A stretch of 36,230 bases of DNA from Clostridia bacterium (GTDB taxonomy: Bacteria > Bacillota > Clostridia > Christensenellales > Borkfalkiaceae): NCBI GenBank assembly GCA_900767885.1, contig CAAGAU010000029.1:1-36230 (forward strand), given 5' to 3'. The position numbers were made by a program, and so were the translations under genes. Positions within the stretch are counted from its first letter, which is position 1. Each line of letters starts with the position of its first letter. Shown here one piece after another: positions 30,437 through 36,230 of this stretch. The notes beneath the pieces are model-generated. The model was given only the letters and a program-made list of their open reading frames with translations, had not been told where the DNA came from and did not search any database.

Positions 30437-30515
30437 TTAAACGCAAACGCGCCTTTTCGCGCAAGCGCGCGGCTGTCGGCGCAACGCTTGCGCCCGTCGC
30501 AACGTTTTCATACAT
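30429..30515 (-). pseudogene. Possible frameshifted start of the unknown gene
   Basis: 28 codons, MYENVATGASVAPTAARLRE and onward to RLRLIG, then TAA. AGGAG lies 9 bases before the ATG and a promoter at 30570-30599. A +1 shift in GGATAAC at its end would join it to the 52-codon open stretch and then to 29459-30280, giving about 350 residues. The region also contains strong GC-rich hairpins (GGCGCAA-CGC-TTGCGCC), so a structured leader or a real 28-residue peptide are alternatives. Confidence 0.4.
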
Positions 30516-30544
30516 AACTAAATTCTCCTTTGTAAAAACGTAAT

Positions 30545-30612
30545 GGTACGATAATAGCGTACCAATTAAAGTATAGTAAGTTAATAGCGTACTTGTCAAG
30601 CAAAAACGTACT
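30545..30612. promoter_or_regulatory. Operator array between divergent XRE and unknown genes
   Basis: GGTACG-N7-CGTACC is a dyad at 30545-30563. TAATAGCGTAC occurs at 30552-30562 and 30582-30592, 30 bases apart, and ACGTACT recurs near 30606-30612. The sites cover the start region, the spacer and the opposite promoter. They are probably bound by the XRE regulator encoded at 30633. Confidence 0.65.
30570..30599 (-). promoter_or_regulatory. Promoter of unknown gene / DraG operon
   Basis: On the minus strand TTGACA (30594-30599), an 18-base spacer and TATACT (30570-30575). The spacer contains a TAATAGCGTAC site. Confidence 0.65.
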
Positions 30613-30619
30613 TTTTAGT

Positions 30620-30625
30620 TATAAT
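30620..30625 (+). promoter_or_regulatory. -10 box of XRE gene, apparently leaderless
   Basis: TATAAT followed by 7 bases and the ATG at 30633; there is no ribosome site. The -35 match is weak (CAAGCA at the 17-base distance). Confidence 0.5.
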
Positions 30626-30632
30626 TCGTTGT

Positions 30633-30845
30633 ATGACAAAAATAACAAAATTTCAAGAACGTTTTAAAGAGTGTTTGCGATACGGCAACGTAAAACAAAC
30701 GGCATTAGCGGCGGCGGCAGGTGTTTCCAAACAATGTATTTCCGATTACAAATCGGGCAAAAGCGTGCCTAGCGTAGATACCCTGTTTTTAATATGTCGT
30801 TATCTCGACGTTTCTGCGGATTATCTTCTCGGTTTGGAAGATTAA
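30633..30845 (+). CDS. XRE family transcriptional regulator
   Basis: 70 residues, a single helix-turn-helix domain of the Cro/CI type: VKQTALAAAAGVSKQCISDYKSGKSVPSVDTLFLICRYLDVSADYLLG. Helix 2-turn-helix 3 is AAAAGVSKQCISDYK. No second domain is present, so it probably acts as a small dimer. It is divergent from the unknown/DraG operon and likely represses both promoters through the repeated CGTAC sites. The start has a -10 box but no Shine-Dalgarno sequence. Confidence 0.92.
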   Translation: MTKITKFQERFKECLRYGNVKQTALAAAAGVSKQCISDYKSGKSVPSVDTLFLICRYLDVSADYLLGLED

Positions 30846-30876
30846 ATCCGGATATTCGGTTTTTAAAACTACCCCC

Positions 30877-31428
30877 TTATTTTAAACTTTTAATCGAATA
30901 GCCGAGTTGTTCGGCGCGCAATAAGAAATTCGGAATATTTATTATGCCCCATTGCGAGCATACGTACATATCCCCGTCGACAAGGTGTAAAACCTCGTCG
31001 TCGGTCGCAAAAAATCGTATTCGATAGTCTTTTCTGAACCTTGCTTTTTCAACGTTTTCGACAACGCCGATAGACCCTTGCAGCGATTTATTGAATGTCT
31101 CTTTAAGTTCGTCGCAAGTGATATTGCTATGCCTTTTGACGTAATCGCTCACAACCGCATAAACAAGCCTGTTTTTTAAATATACGTTACCGTTAAGCAT
31201 ATATTTGGTCGTATCGCGCTTATTTACCGAACGCGGAACATCGTCGTAAACCTCACCCTGCCTGCTCAACATTATCGTAGCAAATCTTGGCGGAACGTTC
31301 TCCCCCGACCCGTTATCCGATATATTATCGACGCTTTTTGCCAGCGCTTGCTTTAATTTTTCAACCTCGTTCTCTAATTTCTGTACACGAGTAAGTATTT
31401 CGAGTAAGATACCTGAATAATCGTCCAT
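30877..31428 (-). CDS. Unknown protein with coiled coil and C-terminal 'QWGI-NI' domain
   Basis: 183 residues from ATG 31428 (GAGG 8 bases upstream; the -10 box lies inside the longer open frame, which rules that start out). Residues about 8-33 (LLEILTRVQKLENEVEKLKQAL) form a coiled coil, so it should oligomerise. A linker follows. The C-terminal half has YLKNRLVYAVVSDYVKRH and, near the end, DGDMYVCSQWGIINIPNFLLRAEQLGYSI. A similar 'sdG..y.V..QWG..NI..Fi..a..lGy.I' pattern recurs, from memory, at the end of assorted Firmicutes proteins linked to restriction or nucleic-acid functions. The function is unknown. Confidence 0.8.
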   Translation of the reverse strand: MDDYSGILLEILTRVQKLENEVEKLKQALAKSVDNISDNGSGENVPPRFATIMLSRQGEVYDDVPRSVNKRDTTKYMLNGNVYLKNRLVYAVVSDYVKRHSNITCDELKETFNKSLQGSIGVVENVEKARFRKDYRIRFFATDDEVLHLVDGDMYVCSQWGIINIPNFLLRAEQLGYSIKSLK

Positions 31429-31446
31429 TTCTTTATCCTCGAATAC

Positions 31447-31475
31447 ATTATACACGTTTTAAATCTAATCGTCAA
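31447..31475 (-). promoter_or_regulatory. Promoter of the coiled-coil protein gene
   Basis: On the minus strand TTGACG (31470-31475), a 17-base spacer and a perfect TATAAT (31447-31452). The leader is about 12 bases. Confidence 0.8.
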
Positions 31476-31562
31476 GTGTTTTTGCGTGATATTTTAAATT
31501 TTATTTTACAACACAAGATATCTTTGAATATCATTGGTTTACGTTTATGTTTTTATAACCTG

Positions 31563-32525
31563 TTATTCGCGTTTTAAACATTCGCCGGTGGCGGCGTCCT
31601 GATACATTACCCAAAAGCCGTCGCCTTTGAGCGAGTACGGCGAAGACGGTATAAACGAACAATATTCTTTGATTTCCTCTGGTTTTTCCCCGTACCTGCC
31701 CGCAACCCCGTAACATAAGTATACGGGACGTTTTCCGTCGCTTATAACGCCGACTACGTAAAATTTGTCGCCGTCGTAATTTATTTTTACCCACTTACTG
31801 TCCGGAACAGTAAGGCTAAGTTCTTCTTCCGCAGGAAATTCCCTGAATAACTTATCTACTTCGGCTTTGATTTTTTCATAATAATCGCCTGCGACAGGCT
31901 TTGCTGCCTCTTCATCGACGAAAACGCCGAAATCGTACTCTCTTTGCGTTTTTTCTCCGACAATTCCATTTTGAGTATCGCCATTTTCATTTTTGCCGCC
32001 ATTTTCCCGTCCGACATCGTTCAGCTCCTTAACGGTGAGATTCACCGCGTCTACGTCCTGGTTTTCGTAATAGTTTTCGGTTGCAACGACTTCGTCGTCG
32101 TAATCCTCGCGCTCGCCGCCGCTTTCCTGCGGCGAGTTATCATTCGGGTTTTCATCGTGTACGCCCTGCGCATATTCCGTAAGTTCCTCCGCTTTTTTCG
32201 CAGCGGCGGAAAATCCGCCGTATGCAACGCAAACACGCTTTTCCGCCGATAAAAACATTATAGCCACAGCCGCGTTTTCGGCGCTTTCTTCAACTATAAA
32301 AGTCCCGCCTTTAACGTCGTCTAACGGAAATGCAAAAACTTTATCGCCGCCGTAATATATTTTATATTCGCCGCGGGAAAGCGGCGCAAGGTTTATTATC
32401 GACAAATTTATTTCGGTACAGTCCGCGCGCACGTCGGCAACGGCTACGCCGCGGACTTTCTCGTCCGAAGTCGAATAGCCGCCTGCCGCCTGCGTTAAAA
32501 GCGTTACGAGTTTTTTACCAGCCAT
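31563..32525 (-). CDS. Unknown two-domain cytoplasmic protein with acidic linker
   Basis: 320 residues; GGGGAGG lies about 8 bases before the ATG. No signal or membrane segment. The N-terminal domain (about 1-105) looks beta-rich: GVAVADVRADCTEINLSIINLAPL, EYKIYYGGDKVFAFPLDD, and VAIMFLSAEKRVCVAYGGF. A linker of about 80 residues is very acidic and Asn-rich. The C-terminal domain (about 205-320) has KWVKINYDGDKFYVVGVI, VYLCYGVAGRYGEKPEEIKEY, SFIPSSPYSLKGDGFWVMYQDAATGECL. It resembles conserved hypothetical proteins of uncultured Clostridia that I recall but cannot name. A single-gene unit, divergent from pyrR. Confidence 0.75.
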   Translation of the reverse strand: MAGKKLVTLLTQAAGGYSTSDEKVRGVAVADVRADCTEINLSIINLAPLSRGEYKIYYGGDKVFAFPLDDVKGGTFIVEESAENAAVAIMFLSAEKRVCVAYGGFSAAAKKAEELTEYAQGVHDENPNDNSPQESGGEREDYDDEVVATENYYENQDVDAVNLTVKELNDVGRENGGKNENGDTQNGIVGEKTQREYDFGVFVDEEAAKPVAGDYYEKIKAEVDKLFREFPAEEELSLTVPDSKWVKINYDGDKFYVVGVISDGKRPVYLCYGVAGRYGEKPEEIKEYCSFIPSSPYSLKGDGFWVMYQDAATGECLKRE

Positions 32526-32564
32526 AGGATTTTCCTCCCCTGCCTTTATTCGTACTTTTATCTT

Positions 32565-32570
32565 ATTATA
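32565..32570 (-). promoter_or_regulatory. -10 box upstream of 31563-32525 gene
   Basis: A perfect TATAAT on the minus strand about 40 bases before the ATG. The -35 hexamer at 17 bases (TTCTCG) is weak. Confidence 0.5.
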
Positions 32571-32672
32571 CGCGGCGGCGCGTAAAACGAGAACTTTTAC
32601 CGTAATTTAAAAAATTTTGTCGATAACGGTTTTTCTCTGTTTACGGCGAAACGCTATGCGGACGATATTTTA

Positions 32673-32701
32673 TTGACTTTACCCCGTTTTTGCGGTATAA
32701 T
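32673..32701 (+). promoter_or_regulatory. pyrR promoter
   Basis: TTGACT (32673-32678), a 17-base spacer and TATAAT (32696-32701), with GAGG before the ATG at 32717. Confidence 0.85.
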
Positions 32702-32716
32702 ATAAAAGAGGTTTAT

Positions 32717-33250
32717 ATGAAATTCAAAACGCAATTATACGATGAAATAGCGGTTAAACGCGCTATGACAAGACTTTCTTATGAAATAATAGAGCGTTCG
32801 CCCGTACTTACCAACGTAGTGCTTATAGGCATAAAGACGCGCGGCGTTCCGCTTGCGAAAATAATAAAAGGCAACGTACTTTTAAACGCGGGCGTAGATT
32901 TACCCCTTTACGAACTTGACATAACTTATTACCGCGACGACCGCGAAGGCGAACCCGAAGTTATTGCCGACCTTAAAAAAGAGCAGATAGAAGGCAAGGA
33001 CGTTATACTCGTAGACGACGTATTGTTTACGGGCAGGACGACCCGCGCCGCGATAGACGCGGTTTTGTCGGTAGGCAGGGCGAGCAGTATAAAACTCGCG
33101 GTTCTGATCGACCGCGGACACCGCGAACTGCCCATTCGCGCGGACTTCGTAGGCAAAAACGTTCCGTCATCTATGAAAGAGAAAATAGTGGTACATTTAA
33201 ACGAAATCGACGGCGATACTTCCGTCAGCATCTACGATATAGCCGATTAA
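32717..33250 (+). CDS. pyrR: PyrR: pyr operon attenuator / uracil phosphoribosyltransferase
   Basis: 177 residues from ATG 32717, which follows GAGG; an in-frame ATG at 32690 lies before the -10 box and can be excluded. The PRPP-binding loop is VILVDDVLFTGRTTRAAID. VLIGIKTRGVPLA, LYELDITYYRDD and LAVLIDRGHRELPIRADFVGKNVPSS are PyrR signatures. It binds pyr mRNA leaders in response to UMP and has weak uracil phosphoribosyltransferase activity. It stands alone here: no other pyrimidine gene is in the window and no PyrR-type leader precedes it, so targets must lie elsewhere. Confidence 0.96.
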   Translation: MKFKTQLYDEIAVKRAMTRLSYEIIERSPVLTNVVLIGIKTRGVPLAKIIKGNVLLNAGVDLPLYELDITYYRDDREGEPEVIADLKKEQIEGKDVILVDDVLFTGRTTRAAIDAVLSVGRASSIKLAVLIDRGHRELPIRADFVGKNVPSSMKEKIVVHLNEIDGDTSVSIYDIAD

Positions 33251-33257
33251 CTCACAC

Positions 33258-33300
33258 AAAAAAACCGGGAAAACGCAAAATTGCGTTTTCCCGGTTTTTT
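33258..33300. terminator. Bidirectional terminator between pyrR and radC
   Basis: AACCGGGAAAACGCAA (33263-33278) pairs perfectly with 33281-33296 around a 2-base loop (in practice a few inner pairs open). T runs flank it on both strands, serving the convergent genes pyrR and radC. Confidence 0.92.
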
Positions 33301-33357
33301 ACAGCCCGTTTTTCGGACTTGCGAATATTTTACGTTATGTCGGGCAAATAAAAAGTA

Positions 33358-34080
33358 TTACTTGCCTCCGCCTAAAAGCGCGGTGCGCATATAGTCCAAC
33401 CTGTCGCTTAAACGATAACTGAACACCTTTTCGCCCGCGACTATTATATGATCGTCGAGCCTTACGCCCGCAATCCGACAAAAGAAAATGAGTTTTTCGG
33501 TGGCCACGTCGTCATCGTCCGACGGACTGCAAACCCCGTTGGGGTGATTGTGCGCAACTATAATCGACGACACCCCGGCAGCGGTCAGAATCTTACTTAG
33601 ATCCGCAAAGCCTACGTTTACCTGCCCGAATTCCTGTTGCGAAAAAGTTTCTTTGCTGATTATTTCGCCCGCCGCATTAAGCGTTATAGCCAAAAACGTT
33701 TCGTTTTTCTGGTTTTTATAATACTTAATCAAAAACTCTTCCGCGTCGTGAAAGTTATACAGTTTTTTACTGGGCAGACTTTCGACAAGAACCGAGTCGA
33801 GCAACGCGCCCACTACCGACAGAAAAGCGGCTGCCGACGGGCCTACGCCTTCGATTGTTTCGAGTTCGCTTACAGGCGCATGCAACGCCGCGCCGAGCGT
33901 GCCGAATTTATTTATTATTCTATGCGCTACCGGGTTGACGTTCACCCTCGGTAACACGCTGAAAAGCGCGAGTTCCAGGAGTTCGTGTTTTGTGAGCGAA
34001 CCGGGCGACTTCGCAAATCTCTCACGCAATCTGTTTCTATGATTTTCATGTACGTTTTTATCTCTGCTGTTGTGTTTCAT
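33358..34080 (-). CDS. radC: RadC family JAB1/MPN metalloprotease-like protein
   Basis: 240 residues. The N-terminal helix-hairpin-helix region (LTKHELLELALF, and ELETIEGVGPSAAAFLSVVG near residue 75) is followed by the MPN domain. The JAMM zinc motif is intact: HNHPNGVCSPSDDD near residue 180, with the upstream Glu probably in KETFSQQEFGQ. Despite its name, a role in recombinational repair is unproven, and function remains open. It has a consensus promoter, but no Shine-Dalgarno sequence is evident before the ATG. Confidence 0.94.
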   Translation of the reverse strand: MKHNSRDKNVHENHRNRLRERFAKSPGSLTKHELLELALFSVLPRVNVNPVAHRIINKFGTLGAALHAPVSELETIEGVGPSAAAFLSVVGALLDSVLVESLPSKKLYNFHDAEEFLIKYYKNQKNETFLAITLNAAGEIISKETFSQQEFGQVNVGFADLSKILTAAGVSSIIVAHNHPNGVCSPSDDDDVATEKLIFFCRIAGVRLDDHIIVAGEKVFSYRLSDRLDYMRTALLGGGK

Positions 34081-34129
34081 AAAGGTAGATTCCGATATTT
34101 TAAGCTACTTTTTGCGATTTTCGATATAT

Positions 34130-34158
34130 ATTATATTCGCGCGCGAGCAATTTGTCAA
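34130..34158 (-). promoter_or_regulatory. radC promoter
   Basis: On the minus strand a perfect TTGACA (34153-34158), a 17-base spacer and a perfect TATAAT (34130-34135). Confidence 0.88.
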
Positions 34159-34257
34159 CTTTGAGAACCCGTTTTTACGTATTTTTCACAAAATTATATA
34201 AAATTAAGCGGAAACTATACAAGTTTGCTTAAAAATTTTTCTCGCACGCAAAATCGC

Positions 34258-34286
34258 TTGACTTAACCGCCCGATTTTGCTATAAT
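34258..34286 (+). promoter_or_regulatory. rpsU promoter
   Basis: TTGACT (34258-34263), a 17-base spacer and TATAAT (34281-34286). The 50-base leader contains a TTGCC-GTCG-GGCAA hairpin directly before the AAAGGAGG ribosome site. Confidence 0.85.
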
Positions 34287-34341
34287 TAGCGAGCAATATG
34301 TTTTTTGCACTAATTGCCGTCGGGCAAAGGAGGGTTGTGAA

Positions 34342-34521
34342 ATGTCTACCATCAGAGTCGGAGAAAACGAATCGCTCGATAACGCGCTTCGCAGATTCAA
34401 GAGAAAATGTTCGAGAGACGGTATAATCGGCGATCTTCGTAAAAAAGAACATTACGAGAAACCTTCCGTCAGAAAAAAGAAGAAGTCCGAGGCTGCTCGT
34501 AAGAGAAGCATCAAGGGCTGA
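34342..34521 (+). CDS. rpsU: 30S ribosomal protein S21
   Basis: 59 residues, starting ATG 34342 behind AAAGGAGGG. The sequence begins STIRVGENESLDNALRRFKR, continues KCSRDGIIGDLRKKEHYEKP and ends in a basic KKKKSEAARKRSIKG tail, all as in S21. It binds near the anti-Shine-Dalgarno end of 16S rRNA and assists initiation. Its short length is normal for Firmicutes. In many Firmicutes yqeY follows; here an unrelated helical protein does. A small hairpin before the ribosome site might let translation be tuned. Confidence 0.97.
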   Translation: MSTIRVGENESLDNALRRFKRKCSRDGIIGDLRKKEHYEKPSVRKKKKSEAARKRSIKG

Positions 34522-34548
34522 TTTTAAAACTTAAAATTCAGATTTTTA

Positions 34549-34580
34549 CGCCCGAAAAACTTTTAAGAGTTTTTCGGGCG
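34549..34580 (+). terminator. Terminator of rpsU
   Basis: CGCCCGAAAAACT pairs with AGTTTTTCGGGCG (13 bp, 6-base loop), followed by CAGTTTTTACC. Confidence 0.9.
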
Positions 34581-34628
34581 CAGTTTTTACCAAAGATGAC
34601 TATATTTAAGATATTCGGAGGTAAAACC

Positions 34629-35033
34629 ATGCAGGCAAAAAGTATTAAATCGGCAGCAAAAGAGGCTAAAAAGCGTTTAAAATCGAGATTCTGGCAGGAC
34701 TATAAAAGAGAACTCGACAACGGCGTGCAGAAAGCGCGCGAGGAAGGCTTGGGCGAATCGGGCGTAAAAAACTATTTTAAAAACAGAGTCGTAAAGAGCG
34801 TGAAAGGTTCTTCGGCAGAGGACGAGGCGTTTTACGCGGTTGTAAGAAATATGCTTGACGAACGCGGCGCAAGACCCGAAAACGCCCTGGACGTTTTAAT
34901 GGATAAAAAATATTTCTATTCGCTCGATTACCCCTCGCGCGAAAGGTATTTGTTCCGTCTGGCGGAGAGATACGTAGCGGCGGCGAACAGATACGACGAC
35001 GAACGCAGTATAGAACGCTGCGTGGAAAAATAA
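34629..35033 (+). CDS. Small helical protein, unknown function
   Basis: 134 residues from ATG 34629, preceded by GGAGG; the open frame begins at 34596 without a ribosome site. It is strongly charged and predicted wholly alpha-helical: KSAAKEAKKRLKSRFWQDYK at the start, EEGLGESGVKNYFKNRVV in the middle, YPSRERYLFRLAERYVAAANRY at the end. No signal, membrane helix or known motif. Lys/Arg-rich N-terminal half could contact nucleic acid or the ribosome, but this is a guess. It lies between two strong terminators, so it is transcribed alone, possibly by read-through from rpsU. Confidence 0.75.
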   Translation: MQAKSIKSAAKEAKKRLKSRFWQDYKRELDNGVQKAREEGLGESGVKNYFKNRVVKSVKGSSAEDEAFYAVVRNMLDERGARPENALDVLMDKKYFYSLDYPSRERYLFRLAERYVAAANRYDDERSIERCVEK

Positions 35034-35055
35034 TGTAACGGCAATAACCAATTGG

Positions 35056-35090
35056 CGCGCCCGAAACCGTTTTAAGCGGTTTCGGGCGCG
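35056..35090 (+). terminator. Terminator of the small helical protein gene
   Basis: CGCGCCCGAAACCG pairs with CGGTTTCGGGCGCG (14 bp, 7-base loop), followed by TATTTTTCG. Confidence 0.92.
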
Positions 35091-35224
35091 TATTTTTCGT
35101 CGCGTTACGACAGGATACGGCGTTAAAATGCGGCATAACGCCGTAATTTTATCGCATTCGACTTAATTCGTTATAATACGGGCAAATATTCCCCAAGCCG
35201 ACGAAATGCGCTACGAATTGCGCT

Positions 35225-35252
35225 TTGAAATTATTTTTCGCAGTGGTATAAT
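35225..35252 (+). promoter_or_regulatory. spo0A promoter
   Basis: TTGAAA (35225-35230), a 16-base spacer and an extended TGG-TATAAT (35247-35252). TTCGACT at 35157-35163 is one mismatch from a 0A box (TTCGACA), which would allow autoregulation; a single such site is weak evidence. Confidence 0.65.
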
Positions 35253-35287
35253 TAAACCGTAAACTAAATATCAAAGGAGTAAAGATT

Positions 35288-36046
35288 ATGTCAAAGCACA
35301 CTATCGTAATACTTCAGGATAACGTCCGCAAAGCGGAAAGACTTGCGGAAGAATTTGAAAAAAGCGGCGATTTTACCATAGTCGGACTTTCCTCCGACGG
35401 AGAAGAGGGCGCGGGACTTATACTTTCATCGCAGTGCGAATACTGCGTTACCGACCTTATATTGCAATCGCTCGACGGGCTGGGCGTACTCGACAGAGTG
35501 CGCAAAGCGGGCGTAAAAACGCGCATGATAGTTTACAGTTCGCTTTCGGGCGACGAGGTTGTCGAAACGAGCATACAAAAAGGCGCGGCTTATTATATAA
35601 CCAAGCCCTGCCCCGAAGAAACGCTGGTAAAACGGGTAAAAGATTTGTTCCTGTCCGAAAAAACCGAGGACGTGCGCGAGGCGACCGCATGCAAATCGCC
35701 CGCATTAGACGAAAAAATCAGTAAAATATTTATTTCGGTGGGTATTCCGCCGCATATAAAGGGCTATTCGTATTTGCGCGAGGGAATAAAACTTGCCGTC
35801 GGCGATCCCGACGTAATAAACAATATAACAAAAAAATTATACCCCATGATTGGCGAAAAATATTCGACTACGCCGAGTAAAGTCGAACGCGCCATAAGAC
35901 ACGCCATCGAAGTTGCCTGGGCGCGCGGACGAATAAACAATATAAACGATCTGTTCGGCGTACAAACCTATCTCGCGGGCGAAAAACCCACCAACGGCGA
36001 ATTTATCGCGCTTATCGCCGATAAAATGCTGCTCGAAGGCGCGTGA
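35288..36046 (+). CDS. spo0A: Sporulation response regulator Spo0A
   Basis: 252 residues; AGGAG lies 8 bases before the ATG. The N-terminal receiver domain keeps the phosphorylation site Asp56 (VTDLILQSLDGL), Ser84 at the switch position and Lys106 (YITKPC). Of the two acidic residues that bind Mg, Asp11 is kept but residue 10 is Gln (LQDN instead of xDDN). The C-terminal domain (from about 150) is close to canonical Spo0A: GYSYLREGIKLAV, then SKVERAIRHAIEVAWARGRI as recognition region and KPTNGEFIALIADKM. It is the master switch for sporulation and stationary-phase genes. Transcribed alone, with a strong terminator after it. Confidence 0.96.
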   Translation: MSKHTIVILQDNVRKAERLAEEFEKSGDFTIVGLSSDGEEGAGLILSSQCEYCVTDLILQSLDGLGVLDRVRKAGVKTRMIVYSSLSGDEVVETSIQKGAAYYITKPCPEETLVKRVKDLFLSEKTEDVREATACKSPALDEKISKIFISVGIPPHIKGYSYLREGIKLAVGDPDVINNITKKLYPMIGEKYSTTPSKVERAIRHAIEVAWARGRINNINDLFGVQTYLAGEKPTNGEFIALIADKMLLEGA

Positions 36047-36070
36047 TTTTCCGCCGTAAATAAACGACAA

Positions 36071-36109
36071 ACGCAACCGTATTTCCGCCGTGGAAAAATA
36101 CGGTTGCGT
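36071..36109 (+). terminator. Terminator of spo0A
   Basis: ACGCAACCGTATTT pairs with AAATACGGTTGCGT (14 bp, 11-base loop), followed by TGTTTTTGA. Confidence 0.9.
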
Positions 36110-36128
36110 TGTTTTTGATATAAAGAAA

Positions 36129-36151
36129 AACCACGCGATAGTCGCGTGGTT
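36129..36151 (-). terminator. Terminator for a minus-strand gene to the right
   Basis: AACCACGCGA pairs perfectly with TCGCGTGGTT around TAG. On the minus strand it is followed by TTTCTTTATATC. It probably ends a gene that enters the window from the right. Confidence 0.75.
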
Positions 36152-36194
36152 GGAAAAAGGTTTACCGATGAGTTGAAAAAAGACTCCGATTGTA

Positions 36195-36230
36195 TTAAAA
36201 TAAACGTATGACCTGCCAGTCAACGAAAAA
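36195..36230 (-). CDS. Possible C-terminal end of a gene beyond the window
   Basis: On the minus strand the last 36 bases read FFVDWQVIRLF then TAA, about 45 bases before the terminator-like hairpin at 36129-36151. The fragment is too short to identify. Confidence 0.3.
   Translation of the reverse strand, partial: FFVDWQVIRLF

Noticed and set aside
34204..34452. An 82-codon minus-strand open frame over the rpsU start
   Set aside because: Antisense to the rpsU promoter and coding start; the plus-strand S21 protein is unmistakable.
35837..36223. A 128-codon minus-strand open frame at the right end
   Set aside because: Lies opposite the conserved DNA-binding domain of spo0A and across two terminator hairpins.

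Overview
The window looks like chromosomal DNA from an anaerobic, Gram-positive Clostridia-type bacterium. The evidence is a spo0A gene with a near-canonical DNA-binding domain, a single-polypeptide pyruvate:ferredoxin oxidoreductase, the Firmicutes block ecfA1-ecfA2-ecfT-truA-rplM-rpsI, a CIRCE-controlled htpG and pyrR. Intergenic 'GTCATTCTGA...GAATCCCAC' repeats, a giant secreted repeat protein and many unrecognised genes suggest an uncultured gut lineage (Christensenellales-like is a guess, not shown by the sequence). No phage, transposase, rRNA or CRISPR array is visible.

Layout, left to right. 28-1133: ECF-type sigma factor followed by an RsgI-like lipoprotein, with a long leader holding a possible attenuator. 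1689-3308: alpha-L-rhamnosidase-like glycosidase. 3541-8570: rpsI, rplM, truA, ecfT, ecfA2 and ecfA1, all on the minus strand; between truA and rplM lie a plus-strand two-helix membrane protein gene and a multi-hairpin repeat. 9052-10842: a PadR / DUF1700-type / DUF4097-type membrane-stress module, flanked by inverted copies of a 145-base structured repeat. 11397-14921: pyruvate:ferredoxin oxidoreductase. 15446-20653: a 1735-residue exported repeat protein. 21017-22024: YitT transporter. 22117-22190: tRNA-Gly(CCC) whose 3' end is the arm of a 32-bp perfect palindrome. 22730-26217: cardiolipin synthase and HtpG. 26633-27645: minD-minE without minC. 27788-32525: AraC and XRE regulators, an ADP-ribosylglycohydrolase beside an unknown, possibly frameshifted gene, and two more unknown proteins. 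32717-36046: pyrR, radC, rpsU, a helical unknown and spo0A.

Regulation is unusually readable. Many promoters match TTGACA-N17-TATAAT closely. Three promoters (ecfA1, AraC, XRE) place the -10 box 6-7 bases before the start codon, implying leaderless mRNAs. Candidate operators include a 17-bp palindrome that exactly fills a promoter spacer (4727-4743), a dyad in the PadR promoter, repeated sites between the XRE gene and its divergent neighbour, and two overlapping CIRCE elements before htpG.

The most notable non-coding signal is a set of interspersed palindromic repeats of at least four types (A, B, C and a three-hairpin type) in most large intergenic gaps. They are nested in one another: type A inside type B at 26398-26619, and the three-hairpin type inside type A at 8756-8978. 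At least one degenerate copy probably acts as a terminator. All functional calls rest on reading the sequence without database searches.
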